A stretch of 64,000 nucleotides of DNA from assembly GCF_021026375.1 (NCBI RefSeq), contig NZ_JAJNDB010000001.1:558001-622000 (forward strand). Reading direction: 5' to 3'. Origin of the DNA: Actinomycetospora endophytica. Its GTDB lineage: Bacteria > Actinomycetota > Actinomycetes > Mycobacteriales > Pseudonocardiaceae. Positions 1-7,739 of this stretch are shown here, in pieces. Positions within the stretch are counted from its first letter, which is position 1. The number at the start of each line of letters is the position of its first letter. The notes beneath the pieces are model-generated. The model did no database searches. It worked only from the letters and a program-made list of their open reading frames with translations, and was not told where the DNA came from. The position numbers and the translations under genes are program-made.

Positions 1-102
1 TTCGGACGGCTGCGCGGGGCCCGGCTCGGACCCGACGGTGCCCTGTTCGTGACCACCGACGACGGCAACGACGACGTGGTCCTGCGCGTCACCCGGGCGT
101 GA
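1..102 (+). CDS. C-terminal end of a PQQ-dependent sugar dehydrogenase-like protein (partial)
   Basis: An open frame enters from the left edge and ends at TGA 100-102, giving 33 residues. The tail GRLRGARLGPDGALFVTTDD followed by ...DDVVLRVTRA is the last blade of the glucose/sorbosone dehydrogenase beta-propeller family (R-L-R-G...GPDG.L.v.T...D.ilRv). Only this blade is visible, so catalytic residues and any signal peptide cannot be judged. Its stop overlaps the GTG of the next gene (GTGA at 99-102), so the two are probably translated together. Confidence 0.6.
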   Translation, partial: FGRLRGARLGPDGALFVTTDDGNDDVVLRVTRA

Positions 103-1361
103 GCACGCCGCCGACCCGGCGCTTCGGCCCGGACGGCCCCGAGGGGCGCCGCTGGTGGGAGGACGGTCCCGACGGCGGGTCCGGCCGACCGGGACCGCCG
201 GGTCGCCAGGCGCCGCCGGGACCACCCGGGCCGCCGCGCCCACCGCAGGCGCCACGAACCGCCCGCTACGGCCCGCCGGGGTGGCAGGTACCGCCGCAGG
301 GCCCGTCCGGGCCACCGGCGGGCGGCCCGCCGCGGCGCCCGCGGCCGCCCCGCCGGCTGCGACTGCCCGGGCCGGGCGGCCTGATCGGTGCGCTGGTGGT
401 CGTGGCCGTCGCCGTCGTCGTGCTCTTCCCGGAGGTGCTCGACCTCGACGGCCGGTCGCCGTTCGCGCAGATCGTCGCGTTCCGGCCGCAGCTCGCGGTG
501 GCCGTCGTCGCGGTCGCCGCGCTGGGCGCCCTCGGGGCCTGGACCCGCCGGTCCGGGCCGGACGGGCTGATGGTCGCGCTCGCGCTCGGGCTCGTCGGGG
601 TGATCGCCCTCGTCGACGTGGGGGGCCGGGCGGCCGGGTCGGCCCCGGCGGTCGGCGACGGCGGCACCGGGGACGGCCTGGTCGTGCTGTCGCTGAACAC
701 GTACAAGGGGCAGGCCGATCCCGACTCGCTGGCCGACCTGGTCCGCACCCGCTCCCCGGACCTCGTCGCCCTGCCCGAGGCCCGTGGCGACCTGCGCCGG
801 CGGCTCGCGTCGCGCCTCGACGACGACCAGGGCGGGTCGGGCTACCGCTCGTACTCCGCCGACGACGCGGACGACGCCAGCGGCATGACCGTGTTCGTCA
901 AGTCCTCGCTCGGCCGCCCGACGGTGACCCAGGACCGGTCCGGGACGTATCCCTCCGTCGTCGTCGATCTCCCGAAGTCCGCGCCGGGGGTCGCGTCCGG
1001 CCTGCGGTTCGTGGCGGTGCACCCACGCTCGCCGCGGCCGGGCGGGACCGGCAGCTGGGCCCGCGACGTGTCCGGACTGTCGCGGTGGTGCGACGCGGGC
1101 CGTCCCACGGTCGTCGCGGGGGACATGAACTCCACCGAGGACCACCGGATCTTCGGGGACGCGACCGCGAGCTGCTCCGACGCCGGGTCGGACACCGGGG
1201 ACGGCCTCACCGGGACCTGGCCGTCCTGGCTGCCGGGGTTCCTCGGCGCGCAGATCGACCACGTGCTCACCGCGGACGGGCCGCACCCCACCGCGTTCGA
1301 GGTGGTGCCCGCCGCCGGGACCGATCACCGCGCGGTCCTCGCCCGCATCGGCGAGGGCTGA
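99..1361 (+). CDS. Membrane-anchored endonuclease/exonuclease/phosphatase (EEP) family protein, VanJ-like
   Basis: 420 aa. Residues 1-90 are a Pro/Gly/Arg-rich cytoplasmic tail. Three transmembrane segments follow (about 95-113, 131-147, 156-174), then an EEP domain from about 193 that is expected to lie outside the membrane. Metal and catalytic positions of the fold are present: N200 (LSLN), E227 (LPEA), H309 (AVHP), D342 and N344 (GDMNST), D387-H388 (QIDHV), D409-H410 (GTDHR). In the VanJ branch such proteins are linked to teicoplanin resistance and are thought to act on lipid-linked phosphates; the substrate here is inferred only. The GTG start overlaps the preceding stop. Two more copies of this architecture lie at 25508-26524 and 29114-30145. 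Confidence 0.8.
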   Translation: MSTPPTRRFGPDGPEGRRWWEDGPDGGSGRPGPPGRQAPPGPPGPPRPPQAPRTARYGPPGWQVPPQGPSGPPAGGPPRRPRPPRRLRLPGPGGLIGALVVVAVAVVVLFPEVLDLDGRSPFAQIVAFRPQLAVAVVAVAALGALGAWTRRSGPDGLMVALALGLVGVIALVDVGGRAAGSAPAVGDGGTGDGLVVLSLNTYKGQADPDSLADLVRTRSPDLVALPEARGDLRRRLASRLDDDQGGSGYRSYSADDADDASGMTVFVKSSLGRPTVTQDRSGTYPSVVVDLPKSAPGVASGLRFVAVHPRSPRPGGTGSWARDVSGLSRWCDAGRPTVVAGDMNSTEDHRIFGDATASCSDAGSDTGDGLTGTWPSWLPGFLGAQIDHVLTADGPHPTAFEVVPAAGTDHRAVLARIGEG

Positions 1362-1366
1362 GGGGA

Positions 1367-2005
1367 TTACCGACGGGTCCGCGCGCTCGGCACGACCGGG
1401 TGCGCGACACCGGCCTCGGTGTCCCCGACGGACGCGGTGCGTCCCGGGCCGCCGGGCAGGCGGGGCGGACGGCCGCCGTCGGGTGACCGCTGCGTCGGCA
1501 CCGGTCCGTTCGGGGGGCGGCGGGTCACGCGGGGCACGCGGGGCTCGGCCGCGGGCTCCCGCGCCCGGCGGGAGCTCTCCTCGACCGCGTCGCGGGCGCC
1601 CGCCCGCACCTGGCCCAGGAGATCGTGCATGGCGAGCGACATCGCGCGGGGCAGCAGCGGTGAGCCGGCCACCCGGGCGAGCGGCTCGAGGCCGGGCGCG
1701 GCGTCGCGCAGCAGCGCGGTCACGGCGACCTCGTCGACCGGGGGCGCGGCGACGATGCGCTCCCCCACGACGCTCTGCCACTGGCGGACGCGCTCGCTGA
1801 ACGCCGCGGAGAGCCGCTCGAGCAGCCGTGCCTCGACGTAGGAGCCCATGCCGCCGTCGATCGAGGGCAGCCCCGTGGTGTCGCGATCCTCGCCGCGGCG
1901 GAACGCCTCGATCCACGCGACCCACATCGCGTATCCGCCCTGGGCCACCCCCGCGGGCCCTCGAATCCCGGGACCACCGTTCGGGTCCCACCGTTCGGAG
2001 TTCAC
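1367..2005 (-). CDS. Conserved hypothetical protein
   Basis: 212 aa from GTG 2005, chosen because AGGAGG lies just upstream (about 2012-2017) and because the frame above it is Arg-rich and unlike protein. Residues 20-100 look alpha-helical and contain G-Y-A-M-W-V-A-W-I-E-A-F, then an amphipathic stretch rich in L, E, R and V. The last 70 residues are Pro/Arg/Gly-rich and probably disordered. No signal peptide, membrane segment or catalytic motif is seen. It converges on the EEP gene with only 5 bp between stops. Family not recognised. Confidence 0.6.
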   Translation of the reverse strand: MNSERWDPNGGPGIRGPAGVAQGGYAMWVAWIEAFRRGEDRDTTGLPSIDGGMGSYVEARLLERLSAAFSERVRQWQSVVGERIVAAPPVDEVAVTALLRDAAPGLEPLARVAGSPLLPRAMSLAMHDLLGQVRAGARDAVEESSRRAREPAAEPRVPRVTRRPPNGPVPTQRSPDGGRPPRLPGGPGRTASVGDTEAGVAHPVVPSARTRR

Positions 2006-2242
2006 AACCGACCTCCTGCACCGGCGCTCGCCGGCATCGACCAGATGACGGAGAGGCCACGGCGCGCTCTCGCTGTCCGAGACGTCGCTCGGCCGCCGGT
2101 CGCCGTTTCCCACGAGTCGAGTACGCGCGCCGTCATCCCCCCAACGGCCGAGCAGCCGCCCGGCCGGCCCCGTCCGACCCGGCAGGTCGGGACGGGGATG
2201 GTGCGCGGGCGATGGAGTGGCCACACCGCCCGCGCACCCTCG

Positions 2243-3034
2243 TCAGGCGCGCACCACGAGGGTGTGCGCCGCCATGTCACCCAGACGCTGCTTGCGCTGC
2301 GACGTGGACATGATGATCAGACCGACGATGCCGAGGAACGCAGCGTCGATGATCAGCAGCACCCAGCGCAGCGCGTGCTGACCCAGCGTGGGCTCGCCGC
2401 CGTCCTCCTCGCGGACGACCTTCAGCCCCAGCCACCCCATGCCGGGCGTCTGGCCACCGTGCGTGGACGGCCACCAGGCGTAGACCGCGAACCCCGCCGC
2501 GATCGCGGCGAGGTAGCCGAAGCCGTAGAGCAGCCCGCCGATCACGGCGAGCCCGCCCCCGTTCGACACCGCGACGAGGATCCCGCTGAGGACGAACAGC
2601 ACGATCATCGGGACGGCCGCGCAGAGCGCGTCGACGATGTACTGCCCGACCCGGGTCCCGACGACGTCGACCGACCCCGGCTGGTCCGAGGGCAGGGCGT
2701 AAGCAGGGGCGGCGCCGTAGCCCGGGCCGGGCCCGTAGCCGGGAGCCCCGTAGCCCGGGGCCCCGCCGTAGCCCTGACCGGGGCCGTAACCGGGCGCCCC
2801 GTAGCCGGGGGGCGACCCGTACGCGGGCCCGGCGCCGTAGCCGGGCGGCGGGCCGTAGGCGGCGCCGCCACCGGGCAGGGGCCCGTAGCCACCTGCCGCG
2901 GTCGCGGGGCCGCCGGCCACCGGACCGGCGGCCGTCGATGACTGCGCGGAGTAGTCGCCGGGTCCACTCAAGGGGGGCGACGCTCCCTGTCCGTCCGACG
3001 GCCCGGGGCCGTACGGCGCGTTCTGTCCACTCAT
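2243..3034 (-). CDS. RDD family membrane protein with Gly/Pro/Tyr-rich N-terminal tail
   Basis: 263 aa. Residues 1-118 are low complexity, with G-Y-G-A-P-G-Y-G-P-type repeats, as in many actinobacterial RDD proteins. The RDD domain follows: R128 and D135 in GTRVGQYIVDAL, membrane segments at about 137-156, 161-185 and 223-243, the conserved GGQTPGMGWLGLKVV loop at 193-207, and the closing RLGDMAAHTLVV at 250-261. RDD proteins are inner-membrane proteins; some are implicated in ion transport, but the role here is unknown. The start at 3034 begins MSGQNAPYG; an in-frame start at 3064 is less likely, and neither has a strong Shine-Dalgarno site. Confidence 0.85.
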   Translation of the reverse strand: MSGQNAPYGPGPSDGQGASPPLSGPGDYSAQSSTAAGPVAGGPATAAGGYGPLPGGGAAYGPPPGYGAGPAYGSPPGYGAPGYGPGQGYGGAPGYGAPGYGPGPGYGAAPAYALPSDQPGSVDVVGTRVGQYIVDALCAAVPMIVLFVLSGILVAVSNGGGLAVIGGLLYGFGYLAAIAAGFAVYAWWPSTHGGQTPGMGWLGLKVVREEDGGEPTLGQHALRWVLLIIDAAFLGIVGLIIMSTSQRKQRLGDMAAHTLVVRA

Positions 3035-3220
3035 GGGCGGAAGCATGCCAGCAGAGAGTGACACTAGGGAGTGTTCTATCCAGAACAGGGCTCATCGGTC
3101 ACCCGATTGGCCTCACACTGTGAGCGCATCGCAATGTGGACAACACGTCCACTCGGTTGCCACGCTCTACTCCCCCGACCGGAGCATGACACTGCGCGCT
3201 CCTGACCGTTTGAGTGGACG

Positions 3221-3838
3221 ATGGACGCACAGCGCGCGAGCCGGCCCGGGAGCGGGTCCGGCACGCCGTCCGCGGAGGGAGGGCCGCCCGTGCACCCGTC
3301 CCTGCCCCGGGGCCAGACGGCGGTTCCCCATGCCGCGTCCCGGGTCCCCGTGACGCTGCCCCTGCCAGCACCACGCGTGTCGACCGACGGGTCCGGCGAC
3401 GTCGGGTGCATCGGTCCGGCCTGGATCGTCCGGGAGATCACGCACGTGCCAGGGGTGCTCCGGCTCGCCGACGGCCGACTCTGCTTCACCTCGAGCCGGG
3501 GGACGGTCTTCGACCTGGAGCACGCCGGCCTGGTCGACCCGGCCGGCGCCGACCTCACCTTCGACCGGCGGGGCCGTGGTGGGTTCCGCATCACGGTGGG
3601 CGGCGAGCGGCTGCGCGTCGCCGTCATCCGCCCGCCGGGCGCCGTCGATCCCGGGGCCGCCTTCGTCGACGCGGTGGCCGAGGCGTGCGAGCTCCCCGTC
3701 ACCCGCGGTGACGCGGCCGCGGCCGAGACGTGGCGTGCGGCGCTGCTCAGCGGGACGGGCGAGGGTCCGCGTCGGCCGGCGGGACGACTCGCTGGCCGAG
3801 CTCGGCGAGGATCCGCAAGGTCAGGGCCGCGCCCATGA
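3221..3838 (+). CDS. Hypothetical protein with PH/GRAM-like segment
   Basis: 205 aa from ATG 3221; later starts at GTG 3291 or 3351 would also keep the folded part. Residues 65-150 read like a bacterial PH/GRAM fold: IGPAWIVREITHVPGVLRL, ADGRLCFTSSRGTVFDL, then GGFRITVGGERLRVAVIRPP. No signal peptide or membrane segment is seen. The last 30 residues (Arg/Gly/Pro-rich) overlap the 3' end of the convergent gene by 92 bp (3747-3838), so this tail may be a read-on with no conserved role. Function unknown. Confidence 0.55.
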   Translation: MDAQRASRPGSGSGTPSAEGGPPVHPSLPRGQTAVPHAASRVPVTLPLPAPRVSTDGSGDVGCIGPAWIVREITHVPGVLRLADGRLCFTSSRGTVFDLEHAGLVDPAGADLTFDRRGRGGFRITVGGERLRVAVIRPPGAVDPGAAFVDAVAEACELPVTRGDAAAAETWRAALLSGTGEGPRRPAGRLAGRARRGSARSGPRP

Positions 3839-4178
3839 CGACGTCGGCGGTCTCGGCCGCCCGCTCCTGACCGGCCGCCCCCGCCGAGCAGGAGACCCGC
3901 CACGCCGCCTCGCCGACGCCCGCGGTGAGCTCGACCGCCCGGCGCAGGCACCCGGCCACGTCCGGGGAGTCCGGCTGCTCGGCACCGACGGCGGCGGCGA
4001 GCGTCGCCACGCCGGCGACCAGCGCGTCGATCGCCTCCGCGCGGGGTGGCTCCCCGGCCCGGGGCGAGCGGGCGCCGGGGGCCCGGCGCGCGCTGCACTC
4101 CCGGGCGAGGACCTCGAGGGCACGGGCCGGCAGTGTCTCCCACGACGTCCTGTCGAGGTCGACCCGTCGTTCGCCCAC
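3747..4178 (-). CDS. Hypothetical helical protein
   Basis: 143 aa from GTG 4178, which has GGAGGAGG about 4 nt upstream; an ATG at 4229 would add 17 residues but has no such site. The protein is Ala/Leu/Val-rich and looks helical, for example AIDALVAGVATLAAAVGA and AADVVMGAALTLRILAELGQ-type segments, with two cysteines (AGCLRRAVEL, RVSCSAGA). No known motif recognised. Its 3' end overlaps the convergent PH-like gene by 92 bp. Confidence 0.6.
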   Translation of the reverse strand: MGERRVDLDRTSWETLPARALEVLARECSARRAPGARSPRAGEPPRAEAIDALVAGVATLAAAVGAEQPDSPDVAGCLRRAVELTAGVGEAAWRVSCSAGAAGQERAAETADVVMGAALTLRILAELGQRVVPPADADPRPSR

Positions 4179-4299
4179 AGGGCCTCCTCCGGTCGGTGCG
4201 CCACGGCGGTCGCCGTGCCCACCGGTCATCGCCCCGGAGTACGTCGATGTTGCACGCTCGCCCGGACGGACCTGTCCGAACGGGTCACCCGGCGGAGCG

Positions 4300-5247
4300 T
4301 CAGGCTCCCGAGCCGCCGGGGGTGGACGTCAGGGCGTCGCGGGACGGGCCGCGGTCCTCCTCGGCGAGGTCCGTGTGGGCGCCGTCGGCGGGGTCCGCGT
4401 GACCGCCGCCGGCGGGGTCGTCCTCACTGCGCGGCGCCGGCGGCCCGCCTGACGGGCCGACCAGCGGCGTGCCCACCGGCGGCGACGACGGCCGGGCCGC
4501 CTCCGGCCCCGGTCGCGGCGCCTCGGGCCCCGGTCGCGGCGCCTCGGGCCCCGGTCGCGGCGCCTCGGGCCCCGGCCGCGGCGGCGCGGGGCGGGCTGGT
4601 CCCGCCGCGGCGGGCGGGCCGGGCGGGAGCGGCGGCGGGACGAGCAGGTCGAGGAACGTCCGGACGCAGCCGTCGATGACGCGGGCCGCCTCGCGGTGGG
4701 CGTCCGGGCCGCCGGAGACCGGGTCGGGGACGGCGTCCTCCTCGGCCGGAACCGCGGGCACGGTGCCGCGGGTCGCGCGGGCCAGCGCCACCAGCGCCCC
4801 GGCGCGCTCGACGGGGTGGCGCGGCAGCGCGGCGACCTCCGAGGGCGGGGCCGAGCGCAGGAGGCGCGCGAACTCCCGCAGCGTGAACGTGGTCGGCAGG
4901 GCCTTCGGGACGTCACCGAGCACCGTCGAGCGCTGCTCGCGGGTCATGGTCAGGACGAGGTCCGCGAGCAGGACGTCGCGGTCGGGCAGCTGGCGGGCCG
5001 CGAACTCGGCGACGTCCGGGTGGTCGCGCCTGCTCATGAGCTGGGCGCGCGAGCCCTCGTGCATGCCGTGTCCGCGTACCGCGGAGACCCCGGCGCTGTG
5101 CACGGCGAAGGCGTGGGCCCACGGACCGAGGCGCGCGCCGAGCAGGAAACGGGTGTGGAACTGCGCGAACGGTGACCGGCAGATGTTCCCGGTGCAGACG
5201 TAGAGCAGCCGGAACACCTCCGTGGACCCGCCCGCGCCTGCGCTCAT
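4300..5247 (-). CDS. Low-molecular-weight protein-tyrosine-phosphatase-like protein with Pro-rich repeat tail
   Basis: 315 aa. The N-terminal half matches the low-molecular-weight phosphatase/arsenate reductase fold: P-loop C18-T-G-N-I-C-R24-S-P, then HSAGVSAVRGHGMHEGSR, LADLVLTMTREQR, and the general-acid loop VPDPVSGG with D175, followed by AARVIDGCVRTFLDLL. This keeps Cys, Arg and Asp, so activity is plausible. The spacing to the acid loop is long (about 150 residues) because of an insertion near 115-165, unlike the classic family of about 155 aa. Residues 215-315 are disordered, with four P-R-P-G-P-E-A repeats encoded by a 21-bp tandem repeat. In bacteria such enzymes often act on tyrosine kinases of polysaccharide export; no kinase is adjacent here. 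Confidence 0.8.
   Translation of the reverse strand: MSAGAGGSTEVFRLLYVCTGNICRSPFAQFHTRFLLGARLGPWAHAFAVHSAGVSAVRGHGMHEGSRAQLMSRRDHPDVAEFAARQLPDRDVLLADLVLTMTREQRSTVLGDVPKALPTTFTLREFARLLRSAPPSEVAALPRHPVERAGALVALARATRGTVPAVPAEEDAVPDPVSGGPDAHREAARVIDGCVRTFLDLLVPPPLPPGPPAAAGPARPAPPRPGPEAPRPGPEAPRPGPEAPRPGPEAARPSSPPVGTPLVGPSGGPPAPRSEDDPAGGGHADPADGAHTDLAEEDRGPSRDALTSTPGGSGA
4506..4590. repeat. 21-bp tandem repeat, about 4 copies, inside the phosphatase-like gene
   Basis: Four near-identical 21-bp units with core GGCGCCTCGGGCCCCGGTCG follow one another. The last copy differs by one T to C change. The unit is a multiple of three and encodes the heptapeptide P-R-P-G-P-E-A on the minus strand, so copy-number changes would lengthen or shorten the tail without a frameshift. 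Confidence 0.85.
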
Positions 5248-5322
5248 ACCTCGATCGTCCCAGCTCCGTGGACCGGATGCGAGTCCGAAGTGATCACGAA
5301 GCGCCGTGGGCCACGGCCCGCG

Positions 5323-5853
5323 TCAGTGGCGGGCGCGCTCGAAGACCTCCAGATCGGCCACCACACCGACCACCTGCAGCGTCGTCGCGACGGATCCGAC
5401 GTCCGCCGCCGGACCGTGCCGCTTCTCGGCGTCGAGGCGATCGAGCAGCGTCGTGGCCTTGCCGTGCAGACCGCGGGCCGCCTCCGACGTGGCCTGCAGG
5501 GCCTCGACGTCGATCTCCTCCGCCGCCGACCAGCCGGCTTCGGGCACGCCATCACCGACGAGGGCCGCGATGCGGCACAGCGTCCGGTGGGTCCGGTCGT
5601 CCTGGTCGCTCTCGACGGCCGCCAGCTCCTCGGCGAGCTCGTCCACCGCCGCCAGCAGGTCCTTCGGTGGCGCGTCCGGGTCGGTCCGCAGGTTCGGCGC
5701 GGGCACGACGCCCTCCGAGCTGCGCGGGGCGGGCACGGTCACCGTCGGCGGGTCGAGCCGTGCGCGCGCCTCCCGGATCCGGTCCGCGAGGGCAGGACGC
5801 GTGGCGGATTCGCTCTCGGGCCCACGGGTGGCCACGTTGCCGGTCAAGGACAC
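5323..5853 (-). CDS. Hypothetical acidic helical protein
   Basis: 176 aa. It starts at GTG 5853 or at a TTG four codons inside (about 5844); AGGAG sits at 5855-5859, better spaced for the TTG. The N-terminal 65 residues are Pro/Ala/Arg-rich. From about 66 on it is helical and acidic: DLLAAVDELAEELAAVES, then EEIDVEALQATSEAARGL, with a heptad-like pattern. One cysteine (LCRIAAL). No membrane segment, signal or known motif. Function unknown. Confidence 0.55.
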   Translation of the reverse strand: MSLTGNVATRGPESESATRPALADRIREARARLDPPTVTVPAPRSSEGVVPAPNLRTDPDAPPKDLLAAVDELAEELAAVESDQDDRTHRTLCRIAALVGDGVPEAGWSAAEEIDVEALQATSEAARGLHGKATTLLDRLDAEKRHGPAADVGSVATTLQVVGVVADLEVFERARH

Positions 5854-6046
5854 TCCTCGTCGACGCGGTCGGTGCGAGACGGACGCTGGACATCGGCCGG
5901 TTCACCCGGCCCGGAGCACGCGAACGCCGACGGGACCCCCGCATCGACCGGAAGCCCGTCAGACGAAAGGGTAATCGGCGTCGTCGACCTCAGCAGTCAC
6001 GGCACAGCGCAACGCGTTGCTCCACCGGCACTATTACCGGTCAGTT

Positions 6047-6703
6047 CTAGCGGCGGCTTGCGGGTCGGACGGGCGCCGGGACGCCCACCGGGGGCGACAT
6101 CGGCGCGGGGTGGCGGTACCCGGCCGGACGCGGTGCGTGCGCCGCCGGGACGAGCCCTTCACGGGGCGCGGGCCCGCCCTGGGCCGGGACGGCGCCGGGC
6201 GGCGGGACCTGCGGCACCCGGCGCGGACCACCGGGCACGACGGCGATCGGCTGTGACGGGACCGGACGCCGGGCGCGCAGCCGCGCCCGCTCGCGCCGCT
6301 CCCGACGGGACTCGGAGACGACCCCCTCGCCGGTCCGGGCGATCAGGGCGCGGCGGGTCTGGGCCGTCGAGGGGCCGCGCAGCCGGCTCGCGATCATCGC
6401 GATCGTGAAGGCGAGCCCGTTCAGGGTGCCGAGGCTGAGCATCGCGACCTCGAGCACCTCCTCGCCGGAGACCTGGTCGCCCGGGTCGATCCGTTCGAGG
6501 GCGCCGCCGTAGGGCTGCGGACCCGGGTCGGACTGGGCGGTCGCGGTCCCGGACCCCAGCACGGCGACGAGCACCGCGACGGCGATCGCGACCAGCGCCG
6601 CGATGCCGAGTCCCGCGATGACCGGTGTCCCGAGCCGACGGCTCCCGCCACCTGCTGCCGTCGCCGTCGCCGTCGCCGTCGCCACCCCGTCGTGACCGAC
6701 CAT
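6047..6703 (-). CDS. Hypothetical membrane protein with two transmembrane segments
   Basis: 218 aa from ATG 6703, preceded by a purine-rich GAGAGGCGGGGAC. The first 25 residues include an (Ala-Thr)n run from a GTCGCC hexamer repeat. Membrane segment 1 is VIAGLGIAALVAIAVAVLVA; segment 2 is LEVAMLSLGTLNGLAFTIAM. Between them is a short loop with GPQPYGGALERIDPGDQ. The last 100 residues are basic then Pro-rich (RRERRERARLRARRPVP, then PPPG repeats) and likely cytoplasmic. It is divergent from the universal stress protein gene, with a shared upstream direct repeat between them. No family recognised. Confidence 0.6.
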   Translation of the reverse strand: MVGHDGVATATATATAAGGGSRRLGTPVIAGLGIAALVAIAVAVLVAVLGSGTATAQSDPGPQPYGGALERIDPGDQVSGEEVLEVAMLSLGTLNGLAFTIAMIASRLRGPSTAQTRRALIARTGEGVVSESRRERRERARLRARRPVPSQPIAVVPGGPRRVPQVPPPGAVPAQGGPAPREGLVPAAHAPRPAGYRHPAPMSPPVGVPAPVRPASRR

Positions 6704-6803
6704 GTCCCCGCCTCTCCCGAGCCCCGACTGCTGCCCGTGGGATCGCGCGGACGTGAGGTCGTCGTTACCGGATCCGGACCTCGCGGTGTCCCAACGCCCG
6801 GAT

Positions 6804-6825
6804 CGTGACCTGAACGTGATCTGAA
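6804..6825. promoter_or_regulatory. Tandem 11-bp direct repeat in a divergent promoter region
   Basis: CGTGACCTGAA is followed directly by CGTGATCTGAA (10 of 11 identical). An 11-bp tandem is the spacing used by OmpR-type response regulators such as PhoP. A close relative lies at 19579-19600, also between divergent genes. Binding factor unknown. Confidence 0.5.
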
Positions 6826-6933
6826 GCACCCGACGGCGGGTGCTCGATGCCTCCGGGGTGTCGAGTCCACTGCTCCGGTCGGCTCTGGCAATCTGGCGCC
6901 CTTCGAGCGGTCGGCTCGCGACCGGAGAGGCTG

Positions 6934-7401
6934 GTGGGCACCGTGGGCGACTACAGGACCGTGACCGTCGGAACCGACGGATCGTCGTCGGCCCGGAAGG
7001 CGGTGACGCGCGCCGCCGAGGTCGCCGCCGACTCCGGGGCACGCCTCATGATCGTCTGCGCCTACGAGGTCCGGGACGCGACGACCGACCGCGACCAGGC
7101 CGAGTCGGAGCGCGCCCTCGGCGACGAGGCGTACAAGATCATCGGTTCGAGCCCCGCCGAGGAGACCCTGCGCTCGGCCCGCGACGACGCGATGCGCGCC
7201 GGCGCGACCCAGGTCGACACGGTCGCCGTCCAGGGCGACCCGACCGACGCCATCATCGACAAGTCCGAGCTCTACAACGCCGAGCTCGTCGTCGTCGGCA
7301 ACAAGGGCCTCGCGAGCTTCGCCGGGCGCCTGCTGGGCTCGGTGCCGCAGGGGGTGTCGCGCCGCTCCAAGGCGGACGTCCTCATCGTCCACACGGTGTA
7401 G
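6934..7401 (+). CDS. Universal stress protein (UspA domain)
   Basis: 155 aa, one Usp domain. The fold starts RTVTVGTDGSSSARKAV (beta 1 with the ATP-contacting Asp) and ends with the nucleotide motif G-N-K-G...A-G-R-L-L-G-S-V-P-Q-G-V, then ADVLIVHTV. The G-2x-G-9x-G(S/T) pattern fits the ATP-binding Usp class. GTG 6934 is preferred because GGAGAGG lies at 6924-6930; a GTG at 6943 would give a more typical N-terminus (M-GDYRTVTV) but is further from that site. Single gene, divergent from a membrane protein. Confidence 0.9.
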   Translation: MGTVGDYRTVTVGTDGSSSARKAVTRAAEVAADSGARLMIVCAYEVRDATTDRDQAESERALGDEAYKIIGSSPAEETLRSARDDAMRAGATQVDTVAVQGDPTDAIIDKSELYNAELVVVGNKGLASFAGRLLGSVPQGVSRRSKADVLIVHTV

Positions 7402-7739
7402 TCAGGCTCTGGCGCGACTGCTCGGTGGGGCGCCCCTGCTCGGGTCGGCGTCGCGCCGCCGCCCCCGCCTCGTCATGATCAAGAGCACGCTGCGCAGGCG
7501 GCGGAGCACCTGGAGGTGTCTCAGGTGCCCCTGATCACCGCGGCGTGAGGGCGGAGTGGCCCCACCCGCCACGAGGGGCACACCACCCCGCCCACCACGC
7601 GTCCGAACCTGCCTCCAGTGCTCCTGATCATTGAGGCGGGGTGGGAGTGGCGGCGGGGTAGGGGCGCGGCGGGGTTGGGGGCCGCGCGGCGACCGTGGCG
7701 CGCCAGCACGCAGCGCTCCGACGAGCGAACGACGCCGCG
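7402..7739. other. Gene-free interval with inverted repeat and dispersed TGATCA-centred repeats
   Basis: 338 bp between convergent stops. GGCGCGAC (7411-7418) and GTCGCGCC (7450-7457) could form a terminator stem just after the stress-protein gene. Three copies of a motif GTGC(T/C)C(T/C)TGATCA follow: one on the minus strand at about 7475-7487, and two on the plus strand at about 7528-7540 and 7618-7630. The outer two form a long inverted pair. The rest is G-rich with no open frame I would call. A related copy lies at 45819-45836. Confidence 0.55.

Noticed and set aside
4506-4590. Short tandem repeats as a possible CRISPR array
   Set aside because: Units are directly adjacent with no spacers and encode a peptide repeat in frame.
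6660-6690. GTCGCC hexamer run as a regulatory microsatellite
   Set aside because: It is in frame within a coding region and gives an Ala-Thr run; nothing points to regulation.
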